From the NCBI GenBank assembly GCA_012295275.1, contig CM022678.1:19858056-19922055 (forward strand): a stretch of 64,000 bases of DNA, read 5' to 3'. Numbering within the stretch: position 1 is the stretch's first letter; every line of letters starts with the position of its first letter. The stretch comes from Chrysomallon squamiferum (taxonomy: Eukaryota; Mollusca; Gastropoda; Neomphalida; Peltospiridae). Position numbers and translations under genes: made by a program. This document shows positions 1-12,929 of this stretch, piece by piece. A model generated the notes under the pieces. That model saw only the letters and a program-made list of their open reading frames with translations. It searched no databases and had not been told where the DNA came from.

Positions 1-140
1 GCGGTGATTGTCTTTGATATTTCTTTAAAGTTTCACGTGTTATCAACGTCACGTGATTTATAAACACTCGCAGCTGGTGACGTATGTGTATTACGTAATA
101 CCGTCTATGACGTAGCCAACAATAAAATAATAAAAATTAC

Positions 141-498
141 CGTGTGTAGCAGCCTTGTTCAGCACGAACGCTGTCGTAGACACAGAAGAGACGTTGGCGC
201 CGTTGGGTAACGTGATGTATACTTCAATCTCCATGTTTTTCTTTTTATCAACAGGCGTGATTCCAACATTGGCACTAGAAAATCTGAAATAAAATCAAAT
301 TAAAACTATGATGAATATTACCAGTAACATTATCATCATCATCGTCGTCATCGGTATTGTTAAGAATGAATATTACCAATAGCATTATCAACGTCATCAT
401 CATCATTATTTTTGTTGTAGTTGCTGTTATTGTTTATTTAACTGTACAGTAATTCACTTGATCATGTATTTATAAGTGCTGATATAACTATCTGTATC

Positions 499-562
<64 letters not shown>

Positions 563-1186
563 CTCTCTCTCCGTCTAACTATTCATCCATCCATCCATCC
601 ATATTTTTCTTTGGCCCAAATTACAACTCCCACTCGTTATCTATCGATCTATCTCATGTCATCACATTATCACGTGAAGAAAAAAAAAAAAAAAAAAATA
701 CTGAATCAATAAATTCAACGTAAACACCCTTAAGTGATATTACGTCATATTACCACTCAGCAACGCAAAAAATAAATAATGCAATAACATGAACTAGTTA
801 CGAGACAAAGTGCGATATATATAATAATTATTGTCACATGACTGATTCATATTATAGTAAACGAAGTATACAGTGATTAAATTAAATAATGTAAATATGT
901 CGAGATATAATGTGATTTTAATCTTACACTGACAAATTGTCCCAGTAGAGAAGTCCACACAACGTCGGCGACGAATCACAGTATGAATTAGCATCTGCAG
1001 CAAGTCGCGTCTGCAACAACGACGCCTTGTTGTTAGCAACCCACTGAAAATAAAATAAAACAGTCAATACTTTTAAAATAATATGTAAGACGACATTTTG
1101 AAAAATCTGCTAGAATAATTATTTTTAGAATTTCGAAATACGCAGACGTACGTAATTATAGTTTATACAACATATACATACATATA

Positions 1187-1277
<91 letters not shown>

Positions 1278-1302
1278 CATTCATATAAAGTCGCATATAC
1301 AG

Positions 1303-1333
<31 letters not shown>

Positions 1334-1481
1334 GTGACATATTTTTTCTTACTTCTTGAGAGCTGTATTGGTACAGTTTTAATTTAACACTTTCCGAGCT
1401 TTTTTCAGCTGAAAAAAATAATAAAATCAATTAAAATATTTTTTCAAAAATTCTTATTATACGAATGCCTTTTCAACTACC

Positions 1482-1570
<89 letters not shown>

Positions 1571-1938
1571 TAATAATATACGTTTAGGGATTGTTTCAGT
1601 AAATAATGTTTTCATTTTTATTTCATTATTGTTGTGATATTACATGTCGTTATAACGATAATATATAAATAAATACAGTTCCATTTTTAGATAACGGAAT
1701 TTAATATAAATAAATAAATAAATATAAAATAAAAATAATAATATTTAGAAATATGAAAATATAAAGAAAAATATTAGAGAAACGAAATTATATATGAGAG
1801 AATGTTTAACTGATAATAAATATATCAATATTAAATATACATATTTTTTCTCTTTTAATTTTTTCTTTATTTTATTTAGTTTATTAATAAAAATATATTA
1901 TTATTTTATTTTATATTTATTTATTTATATTAAATTCC

Positions 1939-1992
<54 letters not shown>

Positions 1993-2171
1993 TATAAAAT
2001 AAAATATTACCTGTAACGGATTAAATTCCCTGGAATGAAAATTATTTATGAAAAATGTATTTATTTATACCAGCGAAATAATTCTGTTAAAATGATCTTA
2101 CCATCTAGAGATGCAGAATGAACGGAAGCCGTATAAAATAACGTGCAGATCGCAAACAGTCCGAATAGCAT
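141..2171 (-). CDS. N-terminal part of an unrecognised secreted or membrane protein (partial, 4 exons)
   Basis: Four exons join in phase: 2102-2171, 1353-1408, 928-1043 and 141-283, each with a GT donor and AG acceptor. The ATG is at 2171-2169. Residues 1 to about 20 (MLFGLFAICTLFYTASVHSA) look like a signal peptide, so the product should enter the secretory pathway. The next roughly 110 residues contain two cysteines (YCDSSPTLC) and a beta-rich stretch (MEIEVYITLPNGANVSS) with one N-glycosylation motif. The last exon ends with one leftover base, so the gene continues beyond the left edge. I do not recognise the family; an extracellular SEA-like or receptor ectodomain is possible but unsupported. 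It lies head to head with ECHDC3, 456 bases apart. Exon structure is well supported; function is unknown. Confidence 0.75.
1191..1274. repeat. (CT)n microsatellite
   Basis: A pure CT run of about 84 bases. Similar CT/GA runs occur at 500-548, 1483-1566, 4174-4259, 42632-42714 and 56310-56407; all are intronic or intergenic. Confidence 0.95.
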
Positions 2172-2627
2172 GTCTTTGATTTTCACAATTAATTAATGAA
2201 TTTTAACACAAGAACGTGTAACAGTTATATCCGTTGTCTGCTGCTACACCCAGTATCTTAACCCAAAATGTAGATTCTTTTTATCTCAGTCTTCTTTTTT
2301 TTTTTACGTTTATTGTTGTCGTTACGGTACCCAACACACAAATTAAAGGGTGCGCACTTTCTGAATGAATGCCCGTGTAAACATTACGCTGACCAACCTA
2401 AACAACTCGTTGCCTGGGTCCATTCACTTGGGACCAACCCTCGGAATTGTCCGATCGATGTAGCGAAAACGACCGAAGATATTTTTAGCAAAGAAATAGT
2501 TGAACGGTCTGACTAATTTGATTGGTCAATTTGTGGGGAATTCTGCTAACTTGATCCAATGACTGAAAGTGTTTTATTGTGTATACTAGAAGAAATTTTT
2601 TGCTAAGACCTGAAAGATTTTAGAATC
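2172..2627. promoter_or_regulatory. divergent intergenic region, likely shared promoter
   Basis: The 456 bases between the start codons of the secreted-protein gene (minus) and ECHDC3 (plus) hold no coding exon that I can support. A 67-codon plus-strand open frame at 2313-2516 has no splice or family support. The stretch is less AT-rich and has more CpG than the flanking introns, as expected of a promoter. No TATA box or transcription start can be placed with confidence. Confidence 0.4.
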
Positions 2628-3130
2628 ATGTTTACATCAGTTTTGTGCCGTCTTGCAAGATTGTCATTGTTGACAAATCATTCAAAGGTGATTACCATAA
2701 CTATTAAAAATAAAATAAGTTTATTTTATCTTGCTGTGTAGACAGAACAGCTATATTTTTGTTAAAAATATATCAACAAAATGAAAGCAAATACTTGAAA
2801 TAGCGATAAATATACAATACTTGAATACAAGCATTTAATATAATATATTTATTATTTGTATAAAATACCCTCAGTGTTGTTGTTGTTGTTATTTGTGTGT
2901 TTACATCGTTCCTTTGCAGTACTGTTAGTACTGGATCTGAATCTAATTAGCAGGAGCGACAAATCGATAAAGAGTGAATTTACGTAAGACATTATGTAAC
3001 AGCAAATGTATTGATCTTGACGCTGGTAAATGATTAGCTTATTTGACAGAATCTGCCTTTATGTACAAACTCATCTGTATAATTTACATATATATTTACT
3101 ACTGCATACTGAATACACATCTAAACCTCA

Positions 3131-3170
<40 letters not shown>

Positions 3171-4171
3171 TTTAAAGATTAATATTTTAAAGAAATATAT
3201 TCTTAATTTACTGTAATTATGTGAAAACTTCACTTTCTATCCAGAAATGATGTTTAGATGTTATCAGCATTTGCAGGAATTTGTTTTTTAGTGGAATTTG
3301 TTTTTTTGAGGCAAAATATTTGGGCTCATAAAATATGCACAAGGATATGGTATTCAGAAAAGTTTAAAAACATGTTTTCTCACTAACAGTAGGACAGAAT
3401 ATTTGTTTTCCTTACTTGTTTATGTATGTACTTACATTTCATACTTTTTCCTTGTCTGATGTTTGATTTTTATTTATTTATTTATGTATTTATTTATTTA
3501 TTTATTTTTCAGACAAGACTTCTCACAACAACATCACAAAGATGTCAGCAAAGTTTAACAAAAGTCACAGAACAAAACGGAATCAGAAACATTTGTCTTG
3601 ACTATCCGAAAAAGAGGTCAGCTGAAATTACCTCATTTACAGACATACAAACAGACACACAAATATATAGACACATACACAAGCAAGCAAACACACACAT
3701 AAATATATCAAATTATTTAATAAGACCACACATACACACAATAATAAATTCATTTTAATTCTTAGTTTAAAATTTGTAATACTGTCTTATTGATAATAAA
3801 TAATTTTATCTTTTGTATAACTTGTTAAATAATGTAAGATTAAAAACAATATAAATATTAAAACCCACTGAAACTACAGCTCTCCTTGTTATGTTTTCTA
3901 CTGCTGCCAATAATATTAATTTTTTTCTACTAATACTACTAATAAAAAACTGTACTTCTATTGTTTTTCACTTTCTGCTAATAGCTAAACAAAATTCTAC
4001 AATTATCATTACTACCAATACTAATTTCTACCACTACTATTAACACTAACGTACAATTAGATGGTTTTCTTCTACTAATTTTACTGACTGAATCTATATA
4101 ATTACAGAAATGTCCTGACTCTTTCCATGTTGTACACAAATCTATACAGACTGAGTGTATATGATACACAG

Positions 4172-4261
<90 letters not shown>

Positions 4262-4317
4262 TTGTCTGTTTGCCTTGTACACACTATCAATAAAGAATGA
4301 TTATTTATTTATTTATT

Positions 4318-4364
<47 letters not shown>

Positions 4365-7300
4365 CAGAAATGCTCTCTCTCTGGCTATGCTGGACACTCT
4401 GTTTTCAGATCTGAGTAAAGAAGATGAAAATCTCAGAGTTATAATCATTTCCCACACTGGTGCTGTTTTCTCTGCAGGTCACGACCTGAAAGAACTGGTA
4501 AATAATGTTACATACACGATATATAGAACTTTATTACAAAACCAGTTCTGTGTATGTGAAAAAGACAACGTAAAAAAAAACTAAAGCAGGAATTATTCAT
4601 AGAAAAATATGAAATCTGTTTAGCTTATTCAAAACTTATTCAAGCAGGAATTATTCACAGAAAATATGAAATCTGTTTAGCAATTAAAACTGAAAACTTA
4701 TTGAAACGGTGTCCTACACAAATAAAAATTATGCAAGTAATGTAATCATTTTTTACAATTAATTTACATTGGTTTCTTTTTCTTCTTCTTCTTTTTCTGC
4801 TACTTCTTCTTATTATTATTTTTTTTTTTTTGTTTTGTTTATTTCCTTTTTTCATTGTGTTTATTTATTTATTTGTTTGTTGTTTATTTTTTTATTTTAT
4901 CAAAGACATCAAAAGAAGGAAGAGATCATCACCAGAAAGTACTTGACAGATGCACAGACGTGATGATGCTGATTCAGGTACAGTGTTTTATTTAATACAA
5001 CTACGTGAAAGTAGACAATACCTGGGCATTGTAATAGACCAGTGAAAACACAGGAGTTACTGTTTTACTGCAGCTAACTGTGACAGTTAAATAAGTGGAG
5101 TGAAGAGTGTAGTGTGTAGGTTAAGTGGTTATTTCCTATGCTTGAAAAAATGGTAGACAACAGGTTCAGTTCCTGTCAGAGTACTTGTATTGTGTATTTC
5201 CTGTTCTAGCCATTGGATCTTTCTGTTGTTTATTTATTTATTTATTTTTATGTTTTTACTTTTATTTTTGTTCCGTTTTTTGACTGATCAAAATAACAAA
5301 AGTGTCAAAAAGACTGTAACTTTATAAAATGAAACGGTTGTATAATCACCACATTTGTTCAAATGAAATATACTGCTATAATTATTTCATTATAATGTTT
5401 TTTTAGTTTTTTTTTTTTTTTTTTTTTTCATTTTACCAGTTGTTGATTGCTCAAGTTTTTTTTTTTTTTTTTTTCTCTCTCTCTCTTTTCTAGGATTTCT
5501 CAGTTCCTCTGATTTAACAGTAATAATGAAATAGTAATAAAAGGGATTATTTACGATTTCTTAAAGAAACTTATCAACATAATTCAGAAACTGTTCATGC
5601 AACCAAGTTAAAAAAAAACAAGATGAAAAACAAAATAATGAATAATCTTTTTTTTTAGAGTAATATTTGTAAATTTTATTATTGTTAATTTTTATTGTTA
5701 AATTGATTGTTACTGTTAAACTGTTACCATGCAATTGTTGTTGGTGGTTACTAAAATTTTTTATTATGATTATTAAAACAAGATTATTATTAAAATTATA
5801 AATAATTTATTATTATTTTATTATTATTTCATATTAGTATTATTATTAATATTATTATTATTATTATTATTATTTAAATTATGTAAACATATTTTATAAA
5901 TTTTTAGGACTCGCTACAGCTGCTGGTTGTCAGCTTGTTGCTTCATGTGACATCGCCATCGTTTCTGACAAATCTCGATTTGCAACACCAGGGTGACGTG
6001 TTTTTGTTTTTTTGTCTTAATTTGATGTTTAACAATAGCAGAACCTATTTTAATATTATTCCTAATATTAGCAGTATTATTATATTCTGATATTATTCCT
6101 ATTGTAACTGAGTGAGTATGACTTACAGCATTGACTCAAGATGCAGTAGATGTCTGTCAGTGGACCCATTAACTTATTTCATGTTCCAACCACTGCTCCA
6201 TACATTCTAATATGGGCTTTGCTATGTATTATCCTGTCTGTGGGATGGGTACATAAAAAAGATCTCTTACTGTTAATCATAAAGATTACCCATGAACTGG
6301 TTACAGTGGATTTTCTCTTATTTTTCTTAGTACTCCTTAACCATGTGCTAAAAATAAATTTAATGAGTAAAACCTTTTCTCCTTACCTACCTCTAATCAT
6401 AACTCATCGGTGTTATAAATATAATCAATACAATAATGACAAGGGAGAAGATACCCACAATCATCATCCCATGCTCTTCTCTTAGCAGAACAAAAAATAT
6501 TATATGAACCTTCCCAGAGACAGGAATATCATATCAAAGATAATCCATTTATCAAGCACTGGTCGTAACTGATAAAGCTGGAAAAGTCACATTAAAGAGG
6601 ACTGATCTGGTTAGTTTTTGTCCTACATTATAATTGTTAGACCAAATCAGACTATTCTTTTTTTTAACAGTAGGTTTAAAATGTATGCTGCAGTACAGTC
6701 AGAACTTGGTTTATCTTGTTGGCTTTCTTGAGGGTGTTTTTGTTGCTGTACAGAACAAATATTTAATAGGTGTATGTAAATTACTTTCAATATTACTTGT
6801 TAATTTATATTTTTATTTTATTTTATTTTATTTTATTTTATTTTATTTTATTTTATTTTAGTTTAGTTTAGTTTAATTTAGTCTACATTTTTTCATATAA
6901 TTATTAAGTTGAAAAAACAATTTTTTTTTTTTTTTTAAATTAATTTATTGCTCTTTTGTAGTGTCAGTGTTGGGCTGTTCTGTTCAACTCCCGCTGTTGC
7001 TCTTGGAAGGTCTGTTCCCAGGAAGGTTGCCATGGAAATGCTTTTTACTGGTTATCCTATCTCAGCACAAGGCAGGGCACAAAATTATTGATATTTTTGA
7101 AGTTTTAAACAAATGTTTCAATAAACTAACAATGGACAGAAAATGAAATATTCAAAAATTATAATCTGACATGCTAGCTGATATTTATCCACTGTTTTTC
7201 AAAGTATAACATATACATATCTGTTATTGTCAAACTTTATTATTAGCAAAGTTTGACATCCTTGATAACATAAGTATCGTCAGTGGAACTATACAAAATA

Positions 7301-8759
7301 TATGTTGTTCTTTCTTCATCAGTTTTCTTAATGTTTTGTTTTTGTTGTTATTGTTGTTGTCAATGATGATGATGATGTGATGATGTGATGATGTTTGTAT
7401 ATAAATGGTTGTTATTTTGTAGATGCTCTTCTTCATGGGTTGGTTAGTAAAGTTGTGCCTGAAGATAAACTGGAAGAAGAGGTATGCTTGGTTACATGAT
7501 TTCCCATTCCAAACTCTTAACAAGAAACCAGCAATAAATTTAAAAACAGAAAATACATTTTTATTTTTACAGCAAACATTTATTTTTTATTTTTATTTAT
7601 TATTATTATCACTGTCATCATCATTATTATTATTATGATTATCATTAGTTGTTATTAATATTAGTATTATTTTTACAATTATATATATTATTATTGTTAT
7701 TGTTATTATCATTATTATCATTATTATTATTATTATTATTATAATACAGATTACTGTTCTATGTTATCAAAACATAAATGGAAAGTTACCACATTAAAAA
7801 CAATCTAACATTTATTATTTTCAAATGATGTTACAAAAAAATAATAATGACCACCTATAAAATTTGGTTTCTTTTCCACATCACTGCATCATATTTTATT
7901 ATAATTTTCAAATGTGATAAACAGTCATTTAATTGTCATTACACACTTATTGATTAATTTATCTTGATGTTGTTGTGTCGTAGACGATGAAGACTGCACA
8001 GCGTATCTGTGAGACAAGCAAAAGTGTTGTAGCTTTAGGAAAAGCAACGTTTTATGCACAGATGAATTTAGAGAGAAAAGAAGCTTACAGGTAAACCATG
8101 TTTTAATATTTACATTAATTTGTCTTGGTAAATCATATGGCTTAGTGTGTATAGTGTGTATAGAGGTCCCAGTACATTGCTTTGCCCAGCGAGTCTATAA
8201 TCCTGTTAATATGACAAAGCAAACATCACGTGATACTAATCTTATATCTGTGTGTTCATTTAGTGATCACAATTGTTCATTGTTGTTTTTTTTAAATTTA
8301 ATGTCTCAAAGATTTAAATGTAATAAAATTACAGCATCCTTTATCTCCATCATCATCATCCTCAGTGTCATCATTATCATGTCCTGCAGCTATTTGTGGT
8401 TAGACTTAAATGTTATTCTCAGATTAAATCCTTATATTCCAAAATCCGGAAAAAGGCTAAAATCTGAAAATTTTGAAAATCTGCATAACTTCTTTTCCCA
8501 GGCATTTCGGATAATGAATCCTCAGTCTGTTCCACTTTTCAGCCATTTTAGTTCAAAAAAAACAAACAATAATCAGATTGTCTGCTGCTTTTGTTTATAG
8601 AAATGAATAACAATAAAAATGTTTCAATGATGTTATTTCAGACTGGCTGGTAAGGTAATGGTTGACAATATAGCAATGTCTGATGGACAAGAAGGAATCA
8701 GATCTTTTGTAGAAAAGAGAAAACCAGTCTGGTCACATGACCAGGTCAAAGTTCACTGA
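2628..8759 (+). CDS. ECHDC3: Enoyl-CoA hydratase domain-containing protein 3, mitochondrial
   Basis: Ten exons are expected and nine are intact: 2628-2687, 3513-3616, 4368-4497, 4906-4977, 5908-5992, 6962-7071, 7423-7481, 7984-8090 and 8642-8759 (TGA at 8757). The product is about 292 residues against about 300 in vertebrates. Exon 1 encodes a basic, hydroxylated, acid-free leader ([20 protein letters not shown]) typical of mitochondrial import. Crotonase-fold landmarks follow in order: [59 protein letters not shown], and the C-terminal [20 protein letters not shown] that is diagnostic for ECHDC3. The canonical hydratase glutamate is replaced (AAGCQL), so activity as a hydratase is doubtful; in vertebrates the protein is linked to fatty-acid and insulin metabolism. 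The exon between 4977 and 5908 is required by phase but is seen only as a broken remnant. The intron after 7071 uses a GC donor. Very confident of identity. Confidence 0.93.
5100..5195 (+). mobile_element. possible tRNA-derived SINE head
   Basis: The stretch has a B-box-like GGTTCAGTTCC at about 5163 and an A-box-like stretch about 45 bases upstream, and is followed by T/A-rich sequence. It lies in ECHDC3 intron 4. No tRNA fold was verified, so this is tentative. Confidence 0.3.
5494..5537 (+). pseudogene. ECHDC3: frame-broken remnant of ECHDC3 exon 5
   Basis: Exon 4 ends in phase 0 and exon 6 begins with two bases of a split codon, so an exon of length 1 mod 3 (34 bases by family comparison) must lie between. 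Directly after a good acceptor (tttctag, ending 5493) seven codons read D-F-S-V-P-L-I, aligning with the family's N-H-P-V-P-V-I. The frame then hits TAA at 5515, and the expected A-x-V-N-G and GT donor are absent, although the bases resemble them with small indels. A weaker second match (P-V then I-A-Q-V, with a 4-base interruption) lies at 5436-5457. No intact copy was found in 4978-5907. Confidence 0.5.
6115..6380 (+). mobile_element. diverged mollusc-type SINE in ECHDC3 intron
   Basis: The order of words (CTGTCAGTGGACCCATT, then ATTATCCTGTCTGTGGGA, then ACATAAAAAAGATCTCTTAC, then a CCATGAA...TTTTCTCTT segment and CTTAACCATGTGC) matches the body of a SINE that I know as abundant in bivalves and gastropods. 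The copy is diverged and not coding. A 111-codon open frame here (6150-6485) is SINE sequence, not a gene. Confidence 0.6.
7072..7422 (+). other. ECHDC3: GC-AG intron in ECHDC3
   Basis: The exon ends CAGCACAAG and the intron begins GCAGGG; no GT lies nearby. The acceptor TTGTAG precedes 7423. With this junction the protein reads ISAQ-DALLHG, exactly as the family requires, so the GC donor is well supported. GC-AG introns are a known minority class spliced by the major spliceosome. Confidence 0.8.
8395..8540. mobile_element. remnant of a pogo/Tigger-like DNA transposon
   Basis: ATTCCAAAATCCGGAAAA, internal TCTGAAAATTTTGAAAATCTG and the end GCATTTCGGATAATGAATCC resemble the terminal repeats of Tigger/MER2-type elements. 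Only the terminal part is evident. It lies in the last ECHDC3 intron. Confidence 0.4.
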
Positions 8760-8915
8760 AGTTTTTATACTTGAAGAAATCCACTCTTTTTAAGTTTCAT
8801 AATGATATTATTTTATTTTATTTTATTTTATTTATTTTTGTTTTCTATTTTTATTATTATTATTATTAATTATTACTTGTTATTTTTATTATTATTAGTT
8901 GTTAATCTTAGGTGC

Positions 8916-8921
8916 AATAAA
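8916..8921 (+). terminator. candidate ECHDC3 polyadenylation signal
   Basis: AATAAA lies 157 bases after the ECHDC3 stop codon and is followed by a GT-rich stretch (TATAGTGTGT). It is the first canonical hexamer downstream that has a plausible downstream element. Confidence 0.5.
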
Positions 8922-11900
8922 ATTAACATTTATAGTGTGTTTACTAAAATTAATTAACTTTATAATAACTAAGAACTGATATTGTGAAATGTAATCTACT
9001 AGTTATTGATTATATAAATATTTCAGTTTATAAACAGACTCAAGCATATCATATTTGTTTTTCATTATTATTATTATTCTTATTATGATTATTACTTTGT
9101 TGTTGTTGTTTGACTTCATATCAATTTTGTATACAGCTAATATCCAAATATATCTTATATAAATATCTACTATTTACAATGTAGTATTTTTAGGTTTACA
9201 AAAATGAGCATTAATATATTATTGTAAAAAAGAAAAAATAGGATTTTGTTTGTTGTATTTGTTTTATCCTCTTTTCTTTATTATTATTTTCTTTTAAAAT
9301 TATGCCATCTAAATTTATCAACAAATATATATGTAATTGTGTATATTTTAATGTTTTAATAAGAATTTTTATTATTATTATTTTATAAATAATGGACATA
9401 CAACACATTACAATTCATAGTTTATTGAAATAAAAATAGTAAAAACACATTCTGAGATTTGCTGTTAGTTAACAAGTGTCTAAAACATGAAAAAATAATA
9501 AAAAATAAATAAAAAATAAACTATCACATTCTAATTTTTCACAGAAATAAACAAATCTAATTTTAATTTTATCTTTACCAAGCATTTTGATAATGTGAGA
9601 CAAATATTATAATGTTCTTTGCAATCAAAACAATACTAAATAAAAAAGATAAATAAAGCTATGTTTCCAATAAATAGTAATGTTCACATGTACTAAATAA
9701 GGCAAATGTTTCAAATTATTCTGGTTATTAAAATATAATAAATAATAAATAAATAATAAAATTAAATATTTATTACCACAAATTGAAATAAAACAACATT
9801 TTTGGAGAAAAAAAAACTTTAACTAAAATATACGACAAAATGTCTTCAGATAAATATTTTATACTTTTTGAGATATTTGCTAAATAGATAATAAATATTT
9901 TAAGGATGACAAAAAAAAAAAAAAAAAAAAGATACAGATTTCATCACAGACAGTAATTTTCAACATAAATGTCGAATACATAATAAACAATGGACGGACT
10001 AAAATAAATAATCTTGTTAAAAATAAAATACATATATATATTATTATTTTAAATAAATAATTTTAATCAAGTCTAAAATAAAATTAAAACTAAAAGCCAC
10101 TACTAAGAAGTTTACACATTAAGAAATGAAGCATGACTTTATATAATCATAACACTACCTTATCTTTTCTTTAAATAATATCTCAGTATGAAATAAAATC
10201 TACTAAACTATACAGTTATGCAAATACTAGAATGATAACACATAGAAATGATCATTAATTAAAGCTTATCTGAAATGAATATAATTGCCCATACTTAAAA
10301 TATTTGTACGTGTATTCAATTATTAATAATAATGCACGTAGGATACAAATTAAATTTTGTATTAAAGTCTGAATTAAACAACAGAAGGCAAGGAAATTAT
10401 ATGTATATTTGAAAAGTAACAAGACATATTTTTAAAATGAAATTGGTGTAGTAAATTCTAAAAACAAAAAGTACATGAAAATTTACTGAATTGTTAAGAA
10501 AAATACTGATTTTAAAAATAAAATAAAAAAAAATATTCCTAATTTTTAATCATAAAAAAAAAAAAAATAAAAAATTATCTTTGTGTTGTACTGGTGGAAT
10601 GCAACACGAAAAAATACCAATACAAAATTTTAGAAAATATTAAAACTAAATAAATATATAAATGAATGTTCAACTTATAAACCATATTATTAACTGTTAC
10701 CAAAGCACAATAGCTGAGGAAGACTTTACAACATTCAAAGCAGACATATATCCACACTTTGTTCAGTTTTTTTTTTAAACAATTTGATAGTCTGAGTACT
10801 CTAAGTATACAGAGGCACTTCCAAAGAAAATAGTGGAAGGACACACAGGCAGTAAGCAAGTGGATGGACACATGGACAAATAAAATATTATCTCTTAAAA
10901 AGTTTTAAATGAAATGGAATGTTCTGCTTAAACAGATTTGTAAGTTTTAAATAATAGATATTTCTGATATTTGATCTAAATCAGATAAATAAATAAACTT
11001 GTGAAATAATAATAATAATAATCATTATTACTATTATTTCTATTATTATCATTACTACTATTACTATTATTATAATAAAATAATAATAAAAACTGTAATA
11101 ATAATAAATCTTCTATAATCAATGGCATTAAAAAAAGTAAAAATTAGTGGAAGTAGATGTGGAATGTAGCCTTATCAGTAACCTCATTCCTGTTTTTATT
11201 TTTAAAATGATTTCACTAAATTATGATTTTATATAAATATATATTTAAATAACAATGACATGTAAAATTACCTTCATTATCAATAACATATTTTCACTAA
11301 ATAATTTAAGGACACTTTTAAGTTATTATTTCAATATGTTATATATTATTCAGATAATTTCCTGTAAAGACACAAATGGCTATATATTTTTATTAATAAT
11401 TTAATTATTCTCATTAACTTTCGTTGTTTGTTTTTTCTGTTTATTTCAGTTTCATATTTTCAAATTACCATATTTTATTTCATAAAATGAATTCATTTAT
11501 TTTTATAACTTAAAATAAAATAAAAAATTCTATTATAAAATAAAAGTTTGTTTCAGGAATCAAAAATTTGGTAAGAAGGAAAAATAAAATTTATAAATTA
11601 AAATTGCTTTCAGCGATTAATATTTTGTATGCATGAATATTGTTTATAATTTAAAATTATTTATCATTTTAATGAGTTAAAAAATTCAATACGGAGATGA
11701 AACACTTTGACTGTTTAATTAATATAAATGTTTTATATTTTCAGAATTTGTTTAAACTGCAAAGCTTTTATTTAAAATATTCATAACTTGTATATGATTT
11801 AAAATTATTTAAAACTTACTTATTATTTAAAACTATTGAAAACTTACAAGTGATTTGAATATAATTCAATATTCATACATTACTCAAATATTTTCAAACC

Positions 11901-12059
11901 TATTTCATTTACGTAAAAGCTCTCAAAACTATAATTACTCTCTTTTTTTAAATAATATTTCGTCTGTTTTCTGAGATATACTCTAACTACAAAGCTGTTT
12001 GGAACTGGCTACGTTATCCTGTGTAATTAAAATGACTGTAACTGTGACAATGAAACCAC
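8922..12059. other. convergent intergenic region, no gene seen
   Basis: This is extremely AT-rich sequence between the ends of ECHDC3 (plus) and the coiled-coil gene (minus). It probably contains the long 3' UTR of the coiled-coil gene. Open frames here are composed of A/T runs. I see no exon, RNA gene or clear transposon. Confidence 0.5.
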
Positions 12060-12840
12060 CTAGCAAGGCAGGACGTTAACCCCACGCACTGTGGTCTGTG
12101 CAGCCATCGAGTTGGACAGCGTGCGCATGCTCTCTGCCAGACGTCCAAACTCCTCCCACTTCTGACTCTGAATGCTCTGTTCGACATCTGCCTGGTAGTC
12201 AATGCTCTTCAGCTTCGTCTGAGTTTCGTGCAGACAGTGCTGCAGTTTCAGTATCTCTCTGTCTCTCTCCTCAATCTGCAATGCAGACGTAAACAATTAT
12301 TGTCAGAAATGATTCTCAGCTTCTGTGTTTTAGTTTCATTCTCTCTGTTTTTAGCTCTTTCTTTTTTCTTTTTTTCTAAATCTGAATACTTATAAATACA
12401 TGTTGAAATGGTTTTTTTTAGCTTCAGTGTTTTAGTTAATATCTGTTTTTATCTTTCTTTTTTTCTCAATCAAAAACAATTATAAAAGCAATGTTAAAAT
12501 GATTCATGTTTCAGTTTTAATCTGTTTTTGCTGATCTCTATCTTTTTCTTTTCAGTTATAACAAGCAAATTAATATTAAAATAATCTTAGTGTTCAGTTT
12601 TAGTTTTAATAGCTCTCTCTCTGTGTTTGTGAGTGTGTGTAAAATCACATATATAATGCACACAAACATATTAATATATAAAACTATTTTTCAGTTTTTC
12701 TTCCATTAATATATTATTTGTATCTGTATCTTAAACCTCCCTAACAATTTGAATCAACAGAAACAGCACAGAATAAAAATAAATTATGAATGATATCAGT
12801 AGTAAAACTAGTACTAATAATAGCAAGAGTAATTGCATGA

Positions 12841-12929
<89 letters not shown>

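Noticed and set aside
5139-5200. GGTTCAGTTCCTGTCAGAG as a third copy of ECHDC3 exon 5
   Set aside because: It fits a tRNA B box better, and the codons after V-P-V do not match the family.
6150-6485. 111-codon open frame in an ECHDC3 intron
   Set aside because: The sequence is a diverged SINE.
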